Positions 42,925 through 53,510 are shown, counted from the first letter of the stretch. The stretch is 64,000 nucleotides of DNA from Arvicola amphibius (GCF_903992535.2 NC_052048.2:50468234-50532233), one strand, 5' to 3'. Notes: a model not told the origin generated them from the letters alone. Program-made: numbers and translations.

Positions 42925-43007
42925 TAAAACTTCAACTGGGTGGTTAGTGCAGTGGTAGTGCACATCTCTAGTATGTAAGAGGCAATGGATTTGATTCCCC
43001 AGTACCT
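42925..43007 (+). mobile_element. ID SINE
   Basis: GGTGGTTAGTGCAGTGGTAG, TGCACATCTCTAGTATGTAA, GATTTGATTCCCCAGTACC. A GATA microsatellite sits at its tail. Confidence 0.7.
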
Positions 43008-43050
43008 CAGATAGATAGCTAGATAGATGAAAGATAGATGACAGATAGAT

Positions 43051-43108
<58 letters not shown>
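43008..43108. repeat. (GATA)n microsatellite
   Basis: Degenerate GATA units lead into about 14 perfect units (43051-43107). Confidence 0.97.
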
Positions 43109-43239
43109 CTAAGAAAGAAGCTGAGAGACTAAGACCCGTTCCATGGCTTTTTCATCTGCTAGTAAATTCATTCTCCACACTAGCCCACAGAAGTTCAAAT
43201 CTCAATAGCAACTGCAACCAGGCAGCCAGCATCTCAAAA

Positions 43240-43425
43240 TTTTAGGTTTTGTGCCAGGATTATCTGGCCAGCAAGTCCCAGGGTTCCTCCTTTCTCAACC
43301 TCTCCAGAGCCGAGATTGCATGTATGCTCTGCTAGGCTTTCTATACGAGCAGTAGGGATCTGAACTCAGGCCTTCCTACCCAGGCAGCAGGAACTTGACC
43401 AGCTGAGCTGTATCCTCAGCAGGGT
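43240..43425 (-). mobile_element. B4 SINE (old)
   Basis: CCAGCAAGTCCCAGGGTTCC, GCCGAGATTGCATGTATGC, GGGATCTGAACTCAGGCC and CAGCTGAGCTGTATCCTCAG. Confidence 0.65.
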
Positions 43426-43674
43426 GGAGCAGGATCTAGGTACAATGTAGCTGTGAAGTGCTGCATTGTTTTTAACCCCTGCTCAAAAGAAAACTGCGAC
43501 CTTCCGAGCCCCGTCTGCTGTGGTACCCAGGCAGCGGGGATGCTTGGTCTCATACAAGTCTACCCATCTGAGCATGACTTGGCACATTGGTCTCCAAAGA
43601 TGTTAGTGTTAGTGTTCACTGGGTGACAACAGGACGGCAAAGATATCTGGAGGAAATTCAAATAAGGGGTGGCC

Positions 43675-44023
43675 TTAATTACTTCTCTATCACTGTGCTC
43701 AGCTGCCGTGACCAAGGCACTGTAAAGAAAAATGAGCTTATCGGCCTTACAGTTTCAAAAGGTAAGTTCATGACCCTCATGATTGGGAGCGAGGTCAGGC
43801 AGACGTGGTGCTGGATCAGTAGCTGAGAACTCTTGTCTGATCCACAAGCAGGATGTTGAGACAGAGTTTACGGGGAAAGGGTGGACTTTGGGAACAAAGC
43901 CAGCTCCAAGTGATACAACTGCCCCAGCAAGGCTGTGTCTCCTAACACCAAACAGTTCCACCAACTTGGGACCAAGCATTCAAATGTGTGAGTCTCCGGG
44001 GCCATTCTCTGTCACACCACCCT
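43675..44023 (-). mobile_element. M2 LTR-like element
   Basis: GCCGTGACCAAGGCACTG, GGGACCAAGCATTCAAATGT and GTGAGTCTCCGGGGCCATTC in the family order. Confidence 0.72.
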
Positions 44024-44455
44024 TTAATGGTAATGAGCTCTTTTGTTTTTACTTTTATCACTTCCAAGATATTATAGTACATCATTTAATATTTATCCAT
44101 TGAAAGTTGGTTTGTGGGGAAGAGTTTTATATAGTTAGTTATTATTTTGTACCATGTGAAGGCATATAATAGTTTTTTAAGAGACTCTGAATATATACTT
44201 TCATAAGAGAAAATTTCTTGATTTTGGCATACGAGTAAATGTATTGTCGTCAACTTTGATCCGCCACACTTGTGAAACTGTTCTTAACTGAGTATCCAAA
44301 CATCTGATGCTTTGATTTTAAAGAAATAAAATTAGAAAATAAAAAAAAAACATGCAGACACCGAGAAGTTTCTAGAACAATTTACAGCCACTGTGACTGC
44401 TAACCCAGTGCTGCATGGCCTTGTGGTCACCAGGTGTCACAGTTGGTATGTCCTC
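44024..44455. other. Low-repeat AT-rich DNA
   Basis: Nothing assigned; an A11 run lies near 44340. Confidence 0.4.
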
Positions 44456-44457
44456 AC

Positions 44458-44582
44458 CAAGTTCATTCTCACAGCAATGTCGAAGACGTGGCTTGGTCCT
44501 CCCCATTTTACTGACAAGGGAACTGACGCTAGAGAGGGTTCAGTAACTCCCGGGATCTCCACATTAGTAAGCATTAAAAAGT
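44458..44582 (-). mobile_element. MIR SINE fossil
   Basis: GTTCATTCTCACAGCAATGT, CCTCCCCATTTTACTGACAA, GGGAACTGACGCTAGAGAGG and GTTCAGTAACTCCCGG. Confidence 0.75.
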
Positions 44583-45570
44583 AGGATGTGTTGATAAATT
44601 GTGACCCCAGAAGTCACTCTCTCGGCTCCGCCATCTTCCTCCTCCAGGCCTCTGGGAAGGCTGCAAGTGGTTATCTCAGAGTCAGGACAGGTGCTTGTAT
44701 GCATCTGAATGTTTCACAAGTTTCCATGCTGTGCCTGCAACAAGGAAAATGGAGCAGGCAGGTCTCCCATGGCTGAGTATCCCAGCTGGGGGCGGGGCTG
44801 GATCTTTTGAATTGATTGTAATTTCATTTTGCTGAGCCTTCATTTCTCTTCCTGTGAAACAGGACCATTGGTCTGAATGGTCTCTCGGGCCCCTTCTGGG
44901 TGGACCACTGTTCACAGTTAGATCACTGAGGGTCTGGTCTTCTTCCTAAATGAACTCTTTGGCCTTTTCTTCCTCCTGGGAAGCAATGATAACGTAAATA
45001 TCAGAAGCTTATGGGTTATGCGATTTGAAAATCTGCACTGGTTCCTGTGTGAGTTCTCTGCTGCCTAGAAGGACCCTGAGAGTCTCCAAACAACCTCAGC
45101 AGAGCCGAGTTTTTGTTTACTTCACAGGAACCTGCCCTCCGGTGAGCTCACTTTAGTGGTCATATTAGGTTTAAATTTAGTGATCTTGTTGGGCGGAGGT
45201 GCTGCAGGAGCTATTAGAAATAAAATACTATCTTAGTAACTTGGTCGCATTTATAGATCTTGAGAGGCCTTGATGTGATAAAAGTCTGAGTTATGCATTG
45301 CATTAGCAGAGTTATATAAAGCCTGATGAATATTAATCTTTTAATGATTCACCTTACAATTTTATGAGGCTGGATATAAAAAGATTCTGTGACTGAGCCC
45401 ATGGTCTATAAAATGAAGTGTAGGGAAGAGAGAGAGAAAAAAATTGGAAGTGAAGAGAGCAGAATCTTTCCCTTCTTTTGTGGAATCACACTCAGCCCTA
45501 GCCCTTTGCTGCGAATCCAGCTCTTGACAGTTACTTAGCCCACTGTATGAATCTGCACTTTGGTTTTCAT
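44583..45570. other. Low-repeat island
   Basis: About 1 kb without assigned repeats. 45160-45370 is AT-rich, with GCATTGCATTAGCAGAG and ATATTAATCTTTTAATGATT. No coding signal. Confidence 0.4.
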
Positions 45571-45571
45571 G

Positions 45572-45775
45572 GGGGAGTGGTTCTAGGACTCCTGTGGATA
45601 CCAAAACTTGTAGGTGTTGCGCTCCTCATATCAAATGGCAAAATAGTTATATATCTTCACGTTTACTTTAACCATCTCGGGATTGTGTATAGTTCTCAAT
45701 GCCACGTAAAAGCTGTGGGATAATGATTGTGCTGTGTTGTACATCTTAAAAGCTCCCAACATAGAAACAATGCCA
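45572..45775. mobile_element. Ancient TcMar-Tigger-type (MER2-like) DNA transposon
   Basis: GAGTGGTTCTAGGACTCCTG, TGGATACCAAAACTTGTAGG, CATATCAAATGGCAAAATAG, TTTACTTTAACCATCTCGGG and ATTGTGCTGTGTTGTACA follow the MER2-like consensus order. Confidence 0.65.
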
Positions 45776-45900
45776 GCGTAGTCCATGGCAATGATAATAC
45801 ACAGATGTCCTGACTACAAGTTGTATATGTGTCTCAAATGGTCACACTGCACCCACAAACGACAACACATATTGTGCCCTTTAAGAAATAAAAAACAAAG

Positions 45901-46051
45901 CCGGGCGGTGGTGGCGCACGCCTTTAATCCCAGCACTCGGGAGGCAGAGGCAGGCGGATCTCTGTGAGTTCGAGACCAGCCTGGTCTACAAGAGCTAGGT
46001 CCAGGACAGGCTCTAGAAACTACAGGGAAACCCTGTCTCGAAAAATCAAAA
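45901..46051 (+). mobile_element. B1 SINE, young
   Basis: CCGGGCGGTGGTGGCGCACG to GAAACCCTGTCTCG with a long A tail (to about 46081). It retains several CpGs and is close to the 50708 copy. Confidence 0.95.
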
Positions 46052-46083
46052 AAAAAAAAAAAAAAAAAAAGAAAAAAAAAACA

Positions 46084-46225
46084 TGTCAGGCAGTGGTGGC
46101 ACACACCTTTAATCCCAGCTCTCGGGAGGCAAAGGCAGGTGGATTTCTATGAGTTTGAGGCTAGCCTGGGCTACAGAGTGAGTTCCATAACAGCCGGGAC
46201 TACATGGAGAAACCCTTTCTCAAAA
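46084..46225 (+). mobile_element. B1 SINE, second in a series
   Basis: GTCAGGCAGTGGTGGCACAC through GAGAAACCCTTTCTC, inserted at the A tail of the preceding B1. Confidence 0.93.
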
Positions 46226-46342
46226 AAAAAGAAAGAAAAAGAAAAAAGAAAAAAATAGAGAAAGAAAGAAAAAAGAAAGAACGAGAAAGAGAAGGAAAGA
46301 AAGAAAGAGAGAAAGAGAAGGAAAGAAAGAAAGAAAGAAAGA
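46226..46342. repeat. (GAAA)-rich polypurine tail
   Basis: Mixed AAAG, AGAA and GGAAAG units over about 115 bp, grown from the second B1's tail. Confidence 0.93.
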
Positions 46343-46347
46343 ATAAA

Positions 46348-46463
46348 CAAGCTAGCATCGTGGTGCTAGACCTGTAGACCCAGCACTTGGGAAATTAGGG
46401 AAGGAGGTTCACCAAGAGTTCCAGGCCAGCCTGGGCTACAGAGTGGGACTTTGTCTCAAATTC
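46348..46463 (+). mobile_element. B1/PB1 SINE, third in a series
   Basis: AGCATCGTGGTGCTAGACCT, CAGGCCAGCCTGGGCTACAG and GACTTTGTCTCAAATTC. This is the oldest of the three by divergence. Confidence 0.8.
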
Positions 46464-46800
46464 AACCAAGCAATCAATCAAATTATAATGGGCAAAAGAA
46501 ATCCAACCCACAAAAGAAATCAGACTTTGTGATTCCATTCATGCGATTCTAAGAACAATCCATTAACATATCATGAAAGAAATCATCTCACCAACTGCGT
46601 GAGGGAGGAGGAGGAAGGAAAAGGAGGCATGCATGCAAAGGGTCATGAAGGAGAATTTCAGGGGTGACAAATGTGATGTGTCTCCATTACAGTAGTGGGT
46701 ACAGGAATTCAATGTATATATTTGTCAATATCTGTTGGACCTTGCACTTAGGTCTATTTTATAACATATTATACTAAAATAAACTTATTTTTAAAAATTG
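46464..46800. other. Low-repeat DNA
   Basis: Nothing assigned. Confidence 0.4.
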
Positions 46801-46802
46801 TT

Positions 46803-46980
46803 GTTTGTTATTACATGTGTATATGTGGGGTACACCGTGCCGTGCATGTAGAGGTCAAAAGTCAGCTTTGTGAGTCAGTTCTCTCTTCCCACCTTTAGGT
46901 GGGTTCCTGGTGATGAAATTCAGATGGACACACGTGTACAGCAAGCACTTTTGTTGACTAAACCATCTCTCTGGCTCAAA
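46803..46980 (-). mobile_element. B3 SINE
   Basis: CATGTAGAGGTCAAAAGTCA, GAGTCAGTTCTCTCTTCCCA, and ending AACCATCTCTCTGGCTC. Confidence 0.75.
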
Positions 46981-47002
46981 TTTGAGGTGTCCTCTTTCTT
47001 TA

Positions 47003-47176
47003 CAGCTACGTATTTGAGTGGGGTGGAAGTGTTTTGCTTCAGTAGGCATATACAGGTCAGAGGACAGTTAGCAGGAATCAGTTCTTCCCTCCACCATGTA
47101 GGTCCCAGAGGTTGAATTCAGGTCACCAGTGTTGGTGACAGATGTCTTTACCCACTGAGCCATCTCAACAGCTCAT
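47003..47176 (-). mobile_element. B3 SINE, second tandem copy
   Basis: ATACAGGTCAGAGGACAGTT, CCATGTAGGTCCCAGAGGTT and CCCACTGAGCCATCTCAACA, in the same orientation as the neighbour. Confidence 0.78.
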
Positions 47177-47337
47177 GAATTTGGTCTCTTAAAATGCTCT
47201 TTGCAATGTCTTTCTTGTTGATTTATTAGCAGTTTCTGGAAGCTGGCCTTCTAAGATCTTGACTCTCAATCAAAAATTCTGGTATTTATTCATTAGAGGA
47301 TCTTGGATTCCGTAACCACAAACATAATACAGATATA

Positions 47338-47432
47338 GTTCTGGGGACAGTTCAATGGTAGAGCACTTATCTAGGGTGCATGGTGCCTAGGGTTCAATCT
47401 CAAGTAGAACAAATAAATAAAATAACAGATAT
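47338..47432 (+). mobile_element. ID SINE
   Basis: GGGGACAGTTCAATGGTAGA, GCACTTATCTAGGGTGC, CTAGGGTTCAATCTCAAG and an AAATAAATAAAATAA tail. Confidence 0.78.
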
Positions 47433-48478
47433 GATATTTACATTTGGCCACTATCACAGAAGTGATGGATGTCCAAAAGGATACTTTTAAGTCATGATAC
47501 TATGCAGAAAAATAGCTATTACTGCTGCTGTTTGGCTCGGAGAGTTAGAGAGAAATTACCTCAACTTGAGGATGATTTAATAATTCAATAAATTGATCTC
47601 CTTATATGCTGTAAATTAATTACCCTCATCCCGAATGCTTGGCAAGAGCACATAGGATCCAAACAAGTTTCCTCAAAATGGAAAAGATAACCCTCCACCT
47701 GCCGCTGCCATACACTGCTCAGCCCATTCAGGTTCTTCCAGCTGTGACTTCCAGCTGTGACCACCTACACAACTGTTCCCTCACATCAAGCAGTATCGAG
47801 AGAATCATCTTAGTTTGTCCCCAAGGTTTAAATTCATTTGACTCTTATGCTTTTAGAGAGATGAGTTCTGTATTAGAAATTCTACCAGGAAGGAGGTGGG
47901 GTGACAGGATAGTCAAACAGTGAGCTGTGTCTCTCCTGAAAATGAGCCACTCGCCTTCGAGACTGGAAACTGAGCTATTACTCTTAATGGGAGAAGAATC
48001 GCTGTGATGTTGACTCCAGATTTAACCTACAAGAACACATGCATTCATTGGATAAGTGGCCATTCAGTATCTTCTACATGTCTTCTCCTGGGAAGGAGGT
48101 GTTGCCAGGAACAGGACAAGCAGCATCTTCTCCCGATTGAGCTGAGTTAGAATAGTGACTCCACTAGGGAAAGATGCAGAGAGACAGCGGCCCGAGCAAA
48201 GGGAACTGAAACGTCAGCGAAGGCACTGTGGTAATGGGGGCGGGGGCTTGGAAGAGAAGGAGGTCAGTGTGGGAGGGGATCCAGAGCAAAGGGAAGATCT
48301 GCTTGGAATGAAGCCAAGAGGCAGGTGGGAACCAAGATAGAGCTGAGATTCAAGGTTGAGTCGAATGAGAAGGCCCTGAAGGGTTTGAAGCAGGAGGAAA
48401 ATGATCAGATGTGTCGGTACAGCTATCATGTGGAAAGAGGGCTGTCTTCAGCCAAGTGAAACCGCAAGAAAGCCAGGA
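47433..48478. other. Low-repeat region
   Basis: 47515-47640 is AT-rich with clustered TAATT words (GATTTAATAATTCAATAAAT, GTAAATTAATTACCC). No gene seen. Confidence 0.4.
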
Positions 48479-48479
48479 G

Positions 48480-48740
48480 CTAGCGGATGGCTCTCCCCGG
48501 GAAGAGCTTACCGCAGGCATGAGCACCTGAGTTAGGATTCCTAGCACTCACATAAAAGGGTAGGCATGGCAATGTGTGCTGTAATCCCAGAACTAGGGAG
48601 GCAGACAGGAGGATTGTGGGACTTACTGGATAGCCAGTCTGGATGAACCAATCAGCTCCAGGTTCACTGAGAGATCCTGTCTTGAAAAGCTAAGGTGCAA
48701 AGCAATTAAGGACAACACTTGGCAACTTTGGCCTCTGCAT

Positions 48741-48776
<36 letters not shown>
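48480..48776 (+). mobile_element. B4 SINE, near full length, with (CA)n tail
   Basis: ID-like head (GAGCACCTGAGTTAGGATTC), B1-like body (GCTGTAATCCCAGAACTAGG, CACTGAGAGATCCTGTCTTG), end TTTGGCCTCTGCATGACAC, then (CA)17 at 48742-48776. Confidence 0.85.
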
Positions 48777-48779
<3 letters not shown>

Positions 48780-48781
<2 letters not shown>

Positions 48782-49605
48782 TCAAAGGCTAATGACACAG
48801 TCAAAGGAAAGACACTACTGCTTGTAACATGGTGATGGCATCAGAGATTAAAAGATGTGAACGGTAGAAGGGTGTATTGCAGAGGAAGTGCTACTAGGGC
48901 TGGATGAATGGGAAGATAGTTAAGGAAAAGGGCAGGTCGGTCACAGGTAGCCGAGTTGGAGAGAGACTTTTCTAAGAGATGACCTGGACTAATTGGGTAG
49001 GGTCTGTGCATTTATTGTCAGCCCTAAGAGCCGTGACTAGGCCACTCTGAAGAACTGAAGAGCAATGTTTATGAACATTCAAGAGGCGGTCTGCATGTAA
49101 AGACCTCTTCATCCCCTCCCATGATTCTCCAGACCTGATAATAACCAGGTCCTGGAAATATCCCCGTCTTCCAACCATGGCCCCATCTTCTTAAAGCATT
49201 TGCGGGCGACACCAGCTCAGGGTGGCTCCAAACCCTCTCTGCCCGCTGTTGTTTATTGGCTGTGCAGCTTGTGAGCATCCTGCTGGCTGCACAGGGAGTG
49301 CTCTGAGGAGGTTCCTTTAGCTTTGCGAGCCTTTTTGGAAGATTGCCTGGTTTTGTTAATTACGGCTTAGAAATTACTTTGTCGATTATTTTGGAGCCCA
49401 GGAGTCTAAAAACTTACAGGGTGTTATTAAATATTTAAGAGCTGCTTAATTTCTCCATATGATAAGAGATTTTAGTTGAAATCTGATCCTTGGGCTGTTG
49501 ACCATCATTTAGAGTCGCAGACCCAATTTTGCCCATTAGAACAGAAAGTGTGTATAGAGAAGTTGTTTTTGGAGAGTAGCAATCTAAGCCAAGAACAGAA
49601 GTAGT
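48780..49605. other. Low-repeat region
   Basis: 49310-49530 is an AT-rich, repeat-free stretch (GTTAATTACGGCTTAG, GTCGATTATTTTGGAGCC) with no coding signal. Confidence 0.4.
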
Positions 49606-49606
49606 C

Positions 49607-49815
49607 AGGGGCTGGGAGTGTAGCTCAATTGACAGAGTTCTTGCCTGGCATGCATGATGCCCCTGGTTTGGTCCCCAGCACCATGTAAACCAGGTGTGGT
49701 TTACCAACCTGGTTATATTGGCATGCCTATATACCAACCATTGGGAAATAAAGCCAGAGGGTCAAGAGTTCAAGGTCATCATTAAGAACAACATGAACTC
49801 AAACCCAGTCTTACT
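49607..49815 (+). mobile_element. B4/RSINE1-like SINE (ID + B1)
   Basis: GGGCTGGGAGTGTAGCTCAA, CTGGTTTGGTCCCCAGCACC (B box), then GTCAAGAGTTCAAGGTCATC. Confidence 0.72.
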
Positions 49816-49819
49816 TTAT

Positions 49820-50325
49820 ACTCTGTCACATACACGCATGCACACATGGAAATATAAACAATCATCTCAGCCTATGAAAATCTTTTGAAGTTCAAACTCC
49901 TAAATCAATTGGGGAGGGGGTCTTATTGAGCTATGACAGATACTAGCCAGAAAGGACCATTTCTTGAAACATGGCAACAAGTAGCAAGACTTCTAGAAAC
50001 CAGCTGAAAATAAAGCTGCAAGACCCAGAGTTCTCGGCCATATTCCAGTGAAAATTGAGAGAAAGAAAGTATAAATCATTCTGTTGAACCAATAAGAGCT
50101 ATAGATAAGGGGTAGTGGGGATAAAGGAAAGCAGGAGAAATCGGGAAATGGGGTAGATCATCAAGAGAAGTCACTGATGTCTGGAGTCACCAGGGTATAC
50201 TGAGGGCGATGCTGTGGTACCTACATACACCAGGGAATCTAGAATAGTCTTCATTTGGCCCAGAATGCTGAGCAATTCCTGCTCTTATGTTTCCTCTCTC
50301 CCATGTCCAGCTCTTTAATTAAATG
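49820..50325. other. Low-repeat DNA
   Basis: Nothing assigned. Confidence 0.4.
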
Positions 50326-50326
50326 T

Positions 50327-50655
50327 AGGACATTAATCTTGATTGTCAATTTGATTGTCTCTAGGATCACCCAGCAGACAAATCTCTGTGCATCCCTATG
50401 AAAGGGGCTTAGATTAGGTTGAGGTGGGCGGCTCTGTTCTATGGGCTGGAGGCCCATACTGAATAAAAAGGAGCAAGTTATCTGAGTCCTAGTGTTCTTT
50501 GCTCCCTGCTTCCTGAATATAGATGGAAAGTGACCAGATGTTTCATGTCTCTGCCATGATATCTTCTAGGCTGCCTAAGCCCTTCCTTTCTGGAGTTACT
50601 TTTCAGGGTTGTTTGGTTACAGCAATGAGATGAGGAATATAGATGCCTCTGACAT
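50327..50655 (+). mobile_element. M1 LTR-like element
   Basis: TTAATCTTGATTGTCAATTT, GATTAGGTTGAGGTGGGC, ACTGAATAAAAAGGAGCAAG (TATA-like) and GGTTACAGCAATGAGATGAG. Confidence 0.72.
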
Positions 50656-50707
50656 TTTTCTCCCAGCAAAAACAATGGGAAATGTTACTTTTAAAATATT
50701 TTTTCTC

Positions 50708-50873
50708 GCTGGGCGGTGGTGGCGCACACCTTTAATCCCAGCACTCGGGAGGCAGAGGCAGGCGGATCTCTGAGTTCGAGGCCAGCCTGGTCTACAAGAG
50801 CTAGTTCCAGGACAGGCTCTAGAAACTACAGGGAAACCCTGTCTTGAAAAACCAAAAATAAAATAAAATAAAA
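50708..50873 (+). mobile_element. B1 SINE, young, perfect 16-bp TSD
   Basis: GCTGGGCGGTGGTGGCGCAC to GAAACCCTGTCTTG with an AAAAT-repeat tail. TAAAATATTTTTTCTC occurs at 50692-50707 and again at 50874-50889 without mismatch; part of the right copy merges with the tail. Confidence 0.96.
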
Positions 50874-50889
50874 TAAAATATTTTTTCTC

Positions 50890-52170
50890 ATTAAAAAAAA
50901 AGAGCTAATTTTGGGGGAAAATGGAAGGTCAAGAGGAAAAATTGACCATAACCCAATTTCAATGAAATCATGAAATCTTAAGATTTGCATAAAATATTGG
51001 AGGGATATGGACTTTTAGAAAGATCTGTTTCAAAGGTAATTTTTTTAAGCAAAATTGAATAACAGCTCTAGTACCCAATGTGAAGGTTTCCCAGAGCAGT
51101 CAATTCTGCTCACAAAATACCGCCAGGAGGGCTCAAGTGCAGCCTGATGCAGCCCCATCTCAGCACTGTCTCTGCTGCTAACCAGAGCTCCCAGACTAAA
51201 GTCTTGGTCCTATCAGACACCAGCCACAAGCCTGGGCCCCTTAGACTTCTGACCAATGTAACACAAAGTGAAGTTTATTTACTCTCCTCAGATCTAGCAG
51301 TTTGCTAACTGCTCGGCAATTGGCTCCTGCAACACTGTGTTTACTGTTGCCTTTCGTTGATGACAAAGATGTCAGGCCAGATAAAGATTATCAGCAGTGA
51401 AGTCCAGAATCCTAGAACTGTAGTTTCTGTTCCAGGAGTCTGGGACATGCCATTCCCCCTGAAAGAGAGTGTCACATCAACCCAGATGTCCCTCCCCCAA
51501 CACCACTGCCTAGAAGTTTTATGGACATTTCATTGGGTAAGCATGACTGAGTAAATCTTGGCCGTTGGTGATTGAACTCAAATTCCAGCCCGCTTCCTGT
51601 CTCTGGAGGTCACAGGGTGTGGCCAGAAGCTCCAACCCTCTAATCACATAGTTGGTTCCTGGGGCATCTGTCCTGAAGCTGGCTGGCTGTGGGCATCTGG
51701 CCACCAGTGGACTCAGTAGAAGCAGCTCAGAAATTATTGAAAGGAGCCAATTTTGAGAAACAGAAGATAATTTTCTTATTCTCGTCACTGCAAGTTCTAA
51801 AATGTTCGGACGCTCTGTGCCAGAAACTTAGAAGGAAGACCAAACATAAAATTATGTCACAGCTCCACTTGGCCTAGGTTCTCAGTTGACATAAGAAAAA
51901 ACCAAATCACCGAGTAGCACAGTTCAGACCTAGGTCTCACTGATCACTTTGAGCCTTTCCCAATTTGTTTGTGAACCTTCATAGGTTTATCAGCTTCTGT
52001 GGAGGCAGAGGAGTCCTCTACGTCCTTTTCTTGGGCAAAAGGATGTGACAGGCTGTGTCACTAAGTACACGTGTGTCTCTGTCTATTCCTTGGTAACTGG
52101 GAGACTGTGTGGTTACAATGAGGATGGTGTCAACTTGCCTTGACTCCAGTGAGCTTGAAATGATGCATAG
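50890..52170. other. Low-repeat region
   Basis: About 1.3 kb with no assigned repeat. Frames at 51357-51877 on both strands are unrecognised. Confidence 0.4.
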
Positions 52171-52172
52171 CA

Positions 52173-52247
52173 GTCTCTGATAATTAAGATCCCTGGGACC
52201 TCATTGGACGTTGTCTCTGATAATTAAGATCCCTCATTGGATGTTGT
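52173..52247. repeat. 40-bp imperfect tandem duplication
   Basis: GTCTCTGATAATTAAGATCC occurs at 52173 and 52213. The second copy lacks seven bases (GGGACCT) before CATTGGA. Confidence 0.88.
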
Positions 52248-52299
52248 CAGCATCAGAGCCTGTGGGGATGGGACTGACACTCTTCCTTTTTAACAGGTT

Positions 52300-53085
52300 C
52301 ACATCTGTGAAAAAATGTACTTTTCCATTAAAATTAGGCTTCTAATATTGAATCATTCAAGTTGTCTAATCTACCAATGGACAGAAAGAAAGAGAGAGAT
52401 GGGATGGATATACAATGTTTATAAAGGAAAAATCATTTCCAGCAATGAAAACTGGACGGAGCTGAAAAATATTTTATTGAGTGAGGTGGCCCAGGAAAGA
52501 TAAATACATCATGTTTTCTCTCATACACGGATCCTAGTTTCTGGTTTTTACATATGTATATTTATGTGGAAGCAAGTGTAGGTAGAGATCATGCAACTTG
52601 AAAAGGAGGCCATAAGAAGGGAAAGAGGCTCTGAGGAAGGGAAATGGAGAGGCCAATAGGACATGTGACGTGAAAGTGGTAGGGCAGGACAGGAGAGGTG
52701 GTTCAGTGGCTACGAGCACTTGCAGAGGATGAAGGTTCTGTTCCCAGCACCCATAGATGGCTGCGGCCACCTGTCCCTTCAGTTTCAGGGCTTTTGATGC
52801 CCTCTTCCAGTTTTCTTGGGCATGCATTAATGTGGTTAATGTATATATATGCATACACATAAAGTTAAGATAAATAATTCTGAAAGAAGTAAAGGGAAAA
52901 AGAAGAAAGGAAAAAAGGGAGGGAGGAGGGAAGGAAGGAAGGATAATTCTAGAAACAGAATGGTACCAGCGGAAAGGGGACAGGGGCATGGAAAATAGCA
53001 CTGGGAGTGGGGACAATCAACCAAAACATGAAAATGCCATGAGGAGCTCTAGTGCTTTGTATACTAATTAAAATCTCTTTTAATT
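52300..53085 (+). mobile_element. L1 (Lx-type) ORF2 end and 3' UTR
   Basis: AACTGGACGGAGCTGAAAAA, GAGTGAGGTGGCCCAGGAAA, CATGTTTTCTCTCATACACG, CCAATAGGACATGTGACG and the end ATGAAAATGCCATGAGGAGC, TTTGTATACTAATTAAAA. Interrupted by a B2. The 160-codon minus frame at 52534-53016 is antisense to it and not a gene. Confidence 0.75.
52686..52872 (+). mobile_element. B2 SINE inside the L1 3' UTR
   Basis: AGGAGAGGTGGTTCAGTGGC, GAAGGTTCTGTTCCCAGCAC, then a TATATATGCATACACATAAA tail. A polypurine patch follows (52890-52944). Confidence 0.8.
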
Positions 53086-53089
53086 CTTT

Positions 53090-53510
53090 TTTTAAGTTTC
53101 AAACAAAGAAACTATTAGCTATCTCCCAGGAGTAGACCTAAGTTAGAGTCTAGCTGGATGGCCAGTAGCTAGGCAGCAGAGGGTTAGGTGGGGCTGGCAG
53201 GCAGAGAGAATAAGCAGGAGAGGAATCTAGGCTGGGGAAGAATGAGAGAGAAAAAAAGGGAGACACCAGGGGCCTGCCAGTCAGGCAGCAGACTGACAGA
53301 CATACATCCACAGAGGAAGCAGGAAAGTAGGACATACAGAATGAAGGAAAGATAAAAAGTCCCAAGTCAAAAATGTAAATGAAGAGAAACAGGTTAAAAT
53401 ACAATATAAAAACTAATGTAACAAGCTTAAACTAAGGTTGAGCACTCACAGCTAACATTAAGTCTCCATGTCATGATTTAAGGGGTGGCGGCCCAAAAGA
53501 ACCTGCTACA
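53090..53510 (+). mobile_element. ERV2-C LTR, 5'-truncated
   Basis: GGTGGGGCTGGCAGGCAGAG, GAATCTAGGCTGGGGAAG, ACTAAGGTTGAGCACTCA and the end GAACCTGCTACA parallel the 28793 copy. The 5' boundary is unclear. Confidence 0.65.

Noticed and set aside
43008..43108. CRISPR-like regular repetition
   Set aside because: It is a GATA tetranucleotide run without spacers. No array of unique spacers occurs anywhere in the window.
45814..46104. 96-codon minus ORF with a Phe-rich stretch
   Set aside because: It translates the poly-A tail of a B1 in reverse plus antisense B1 sequence.
52534..53016. 160-codon minus-strand ORF
   Set aside because: It lies antisense to the L1 3' UTR and an inserted B2; its Pro/Ser/Phe-rich content reflects the polypurine strand opposite.
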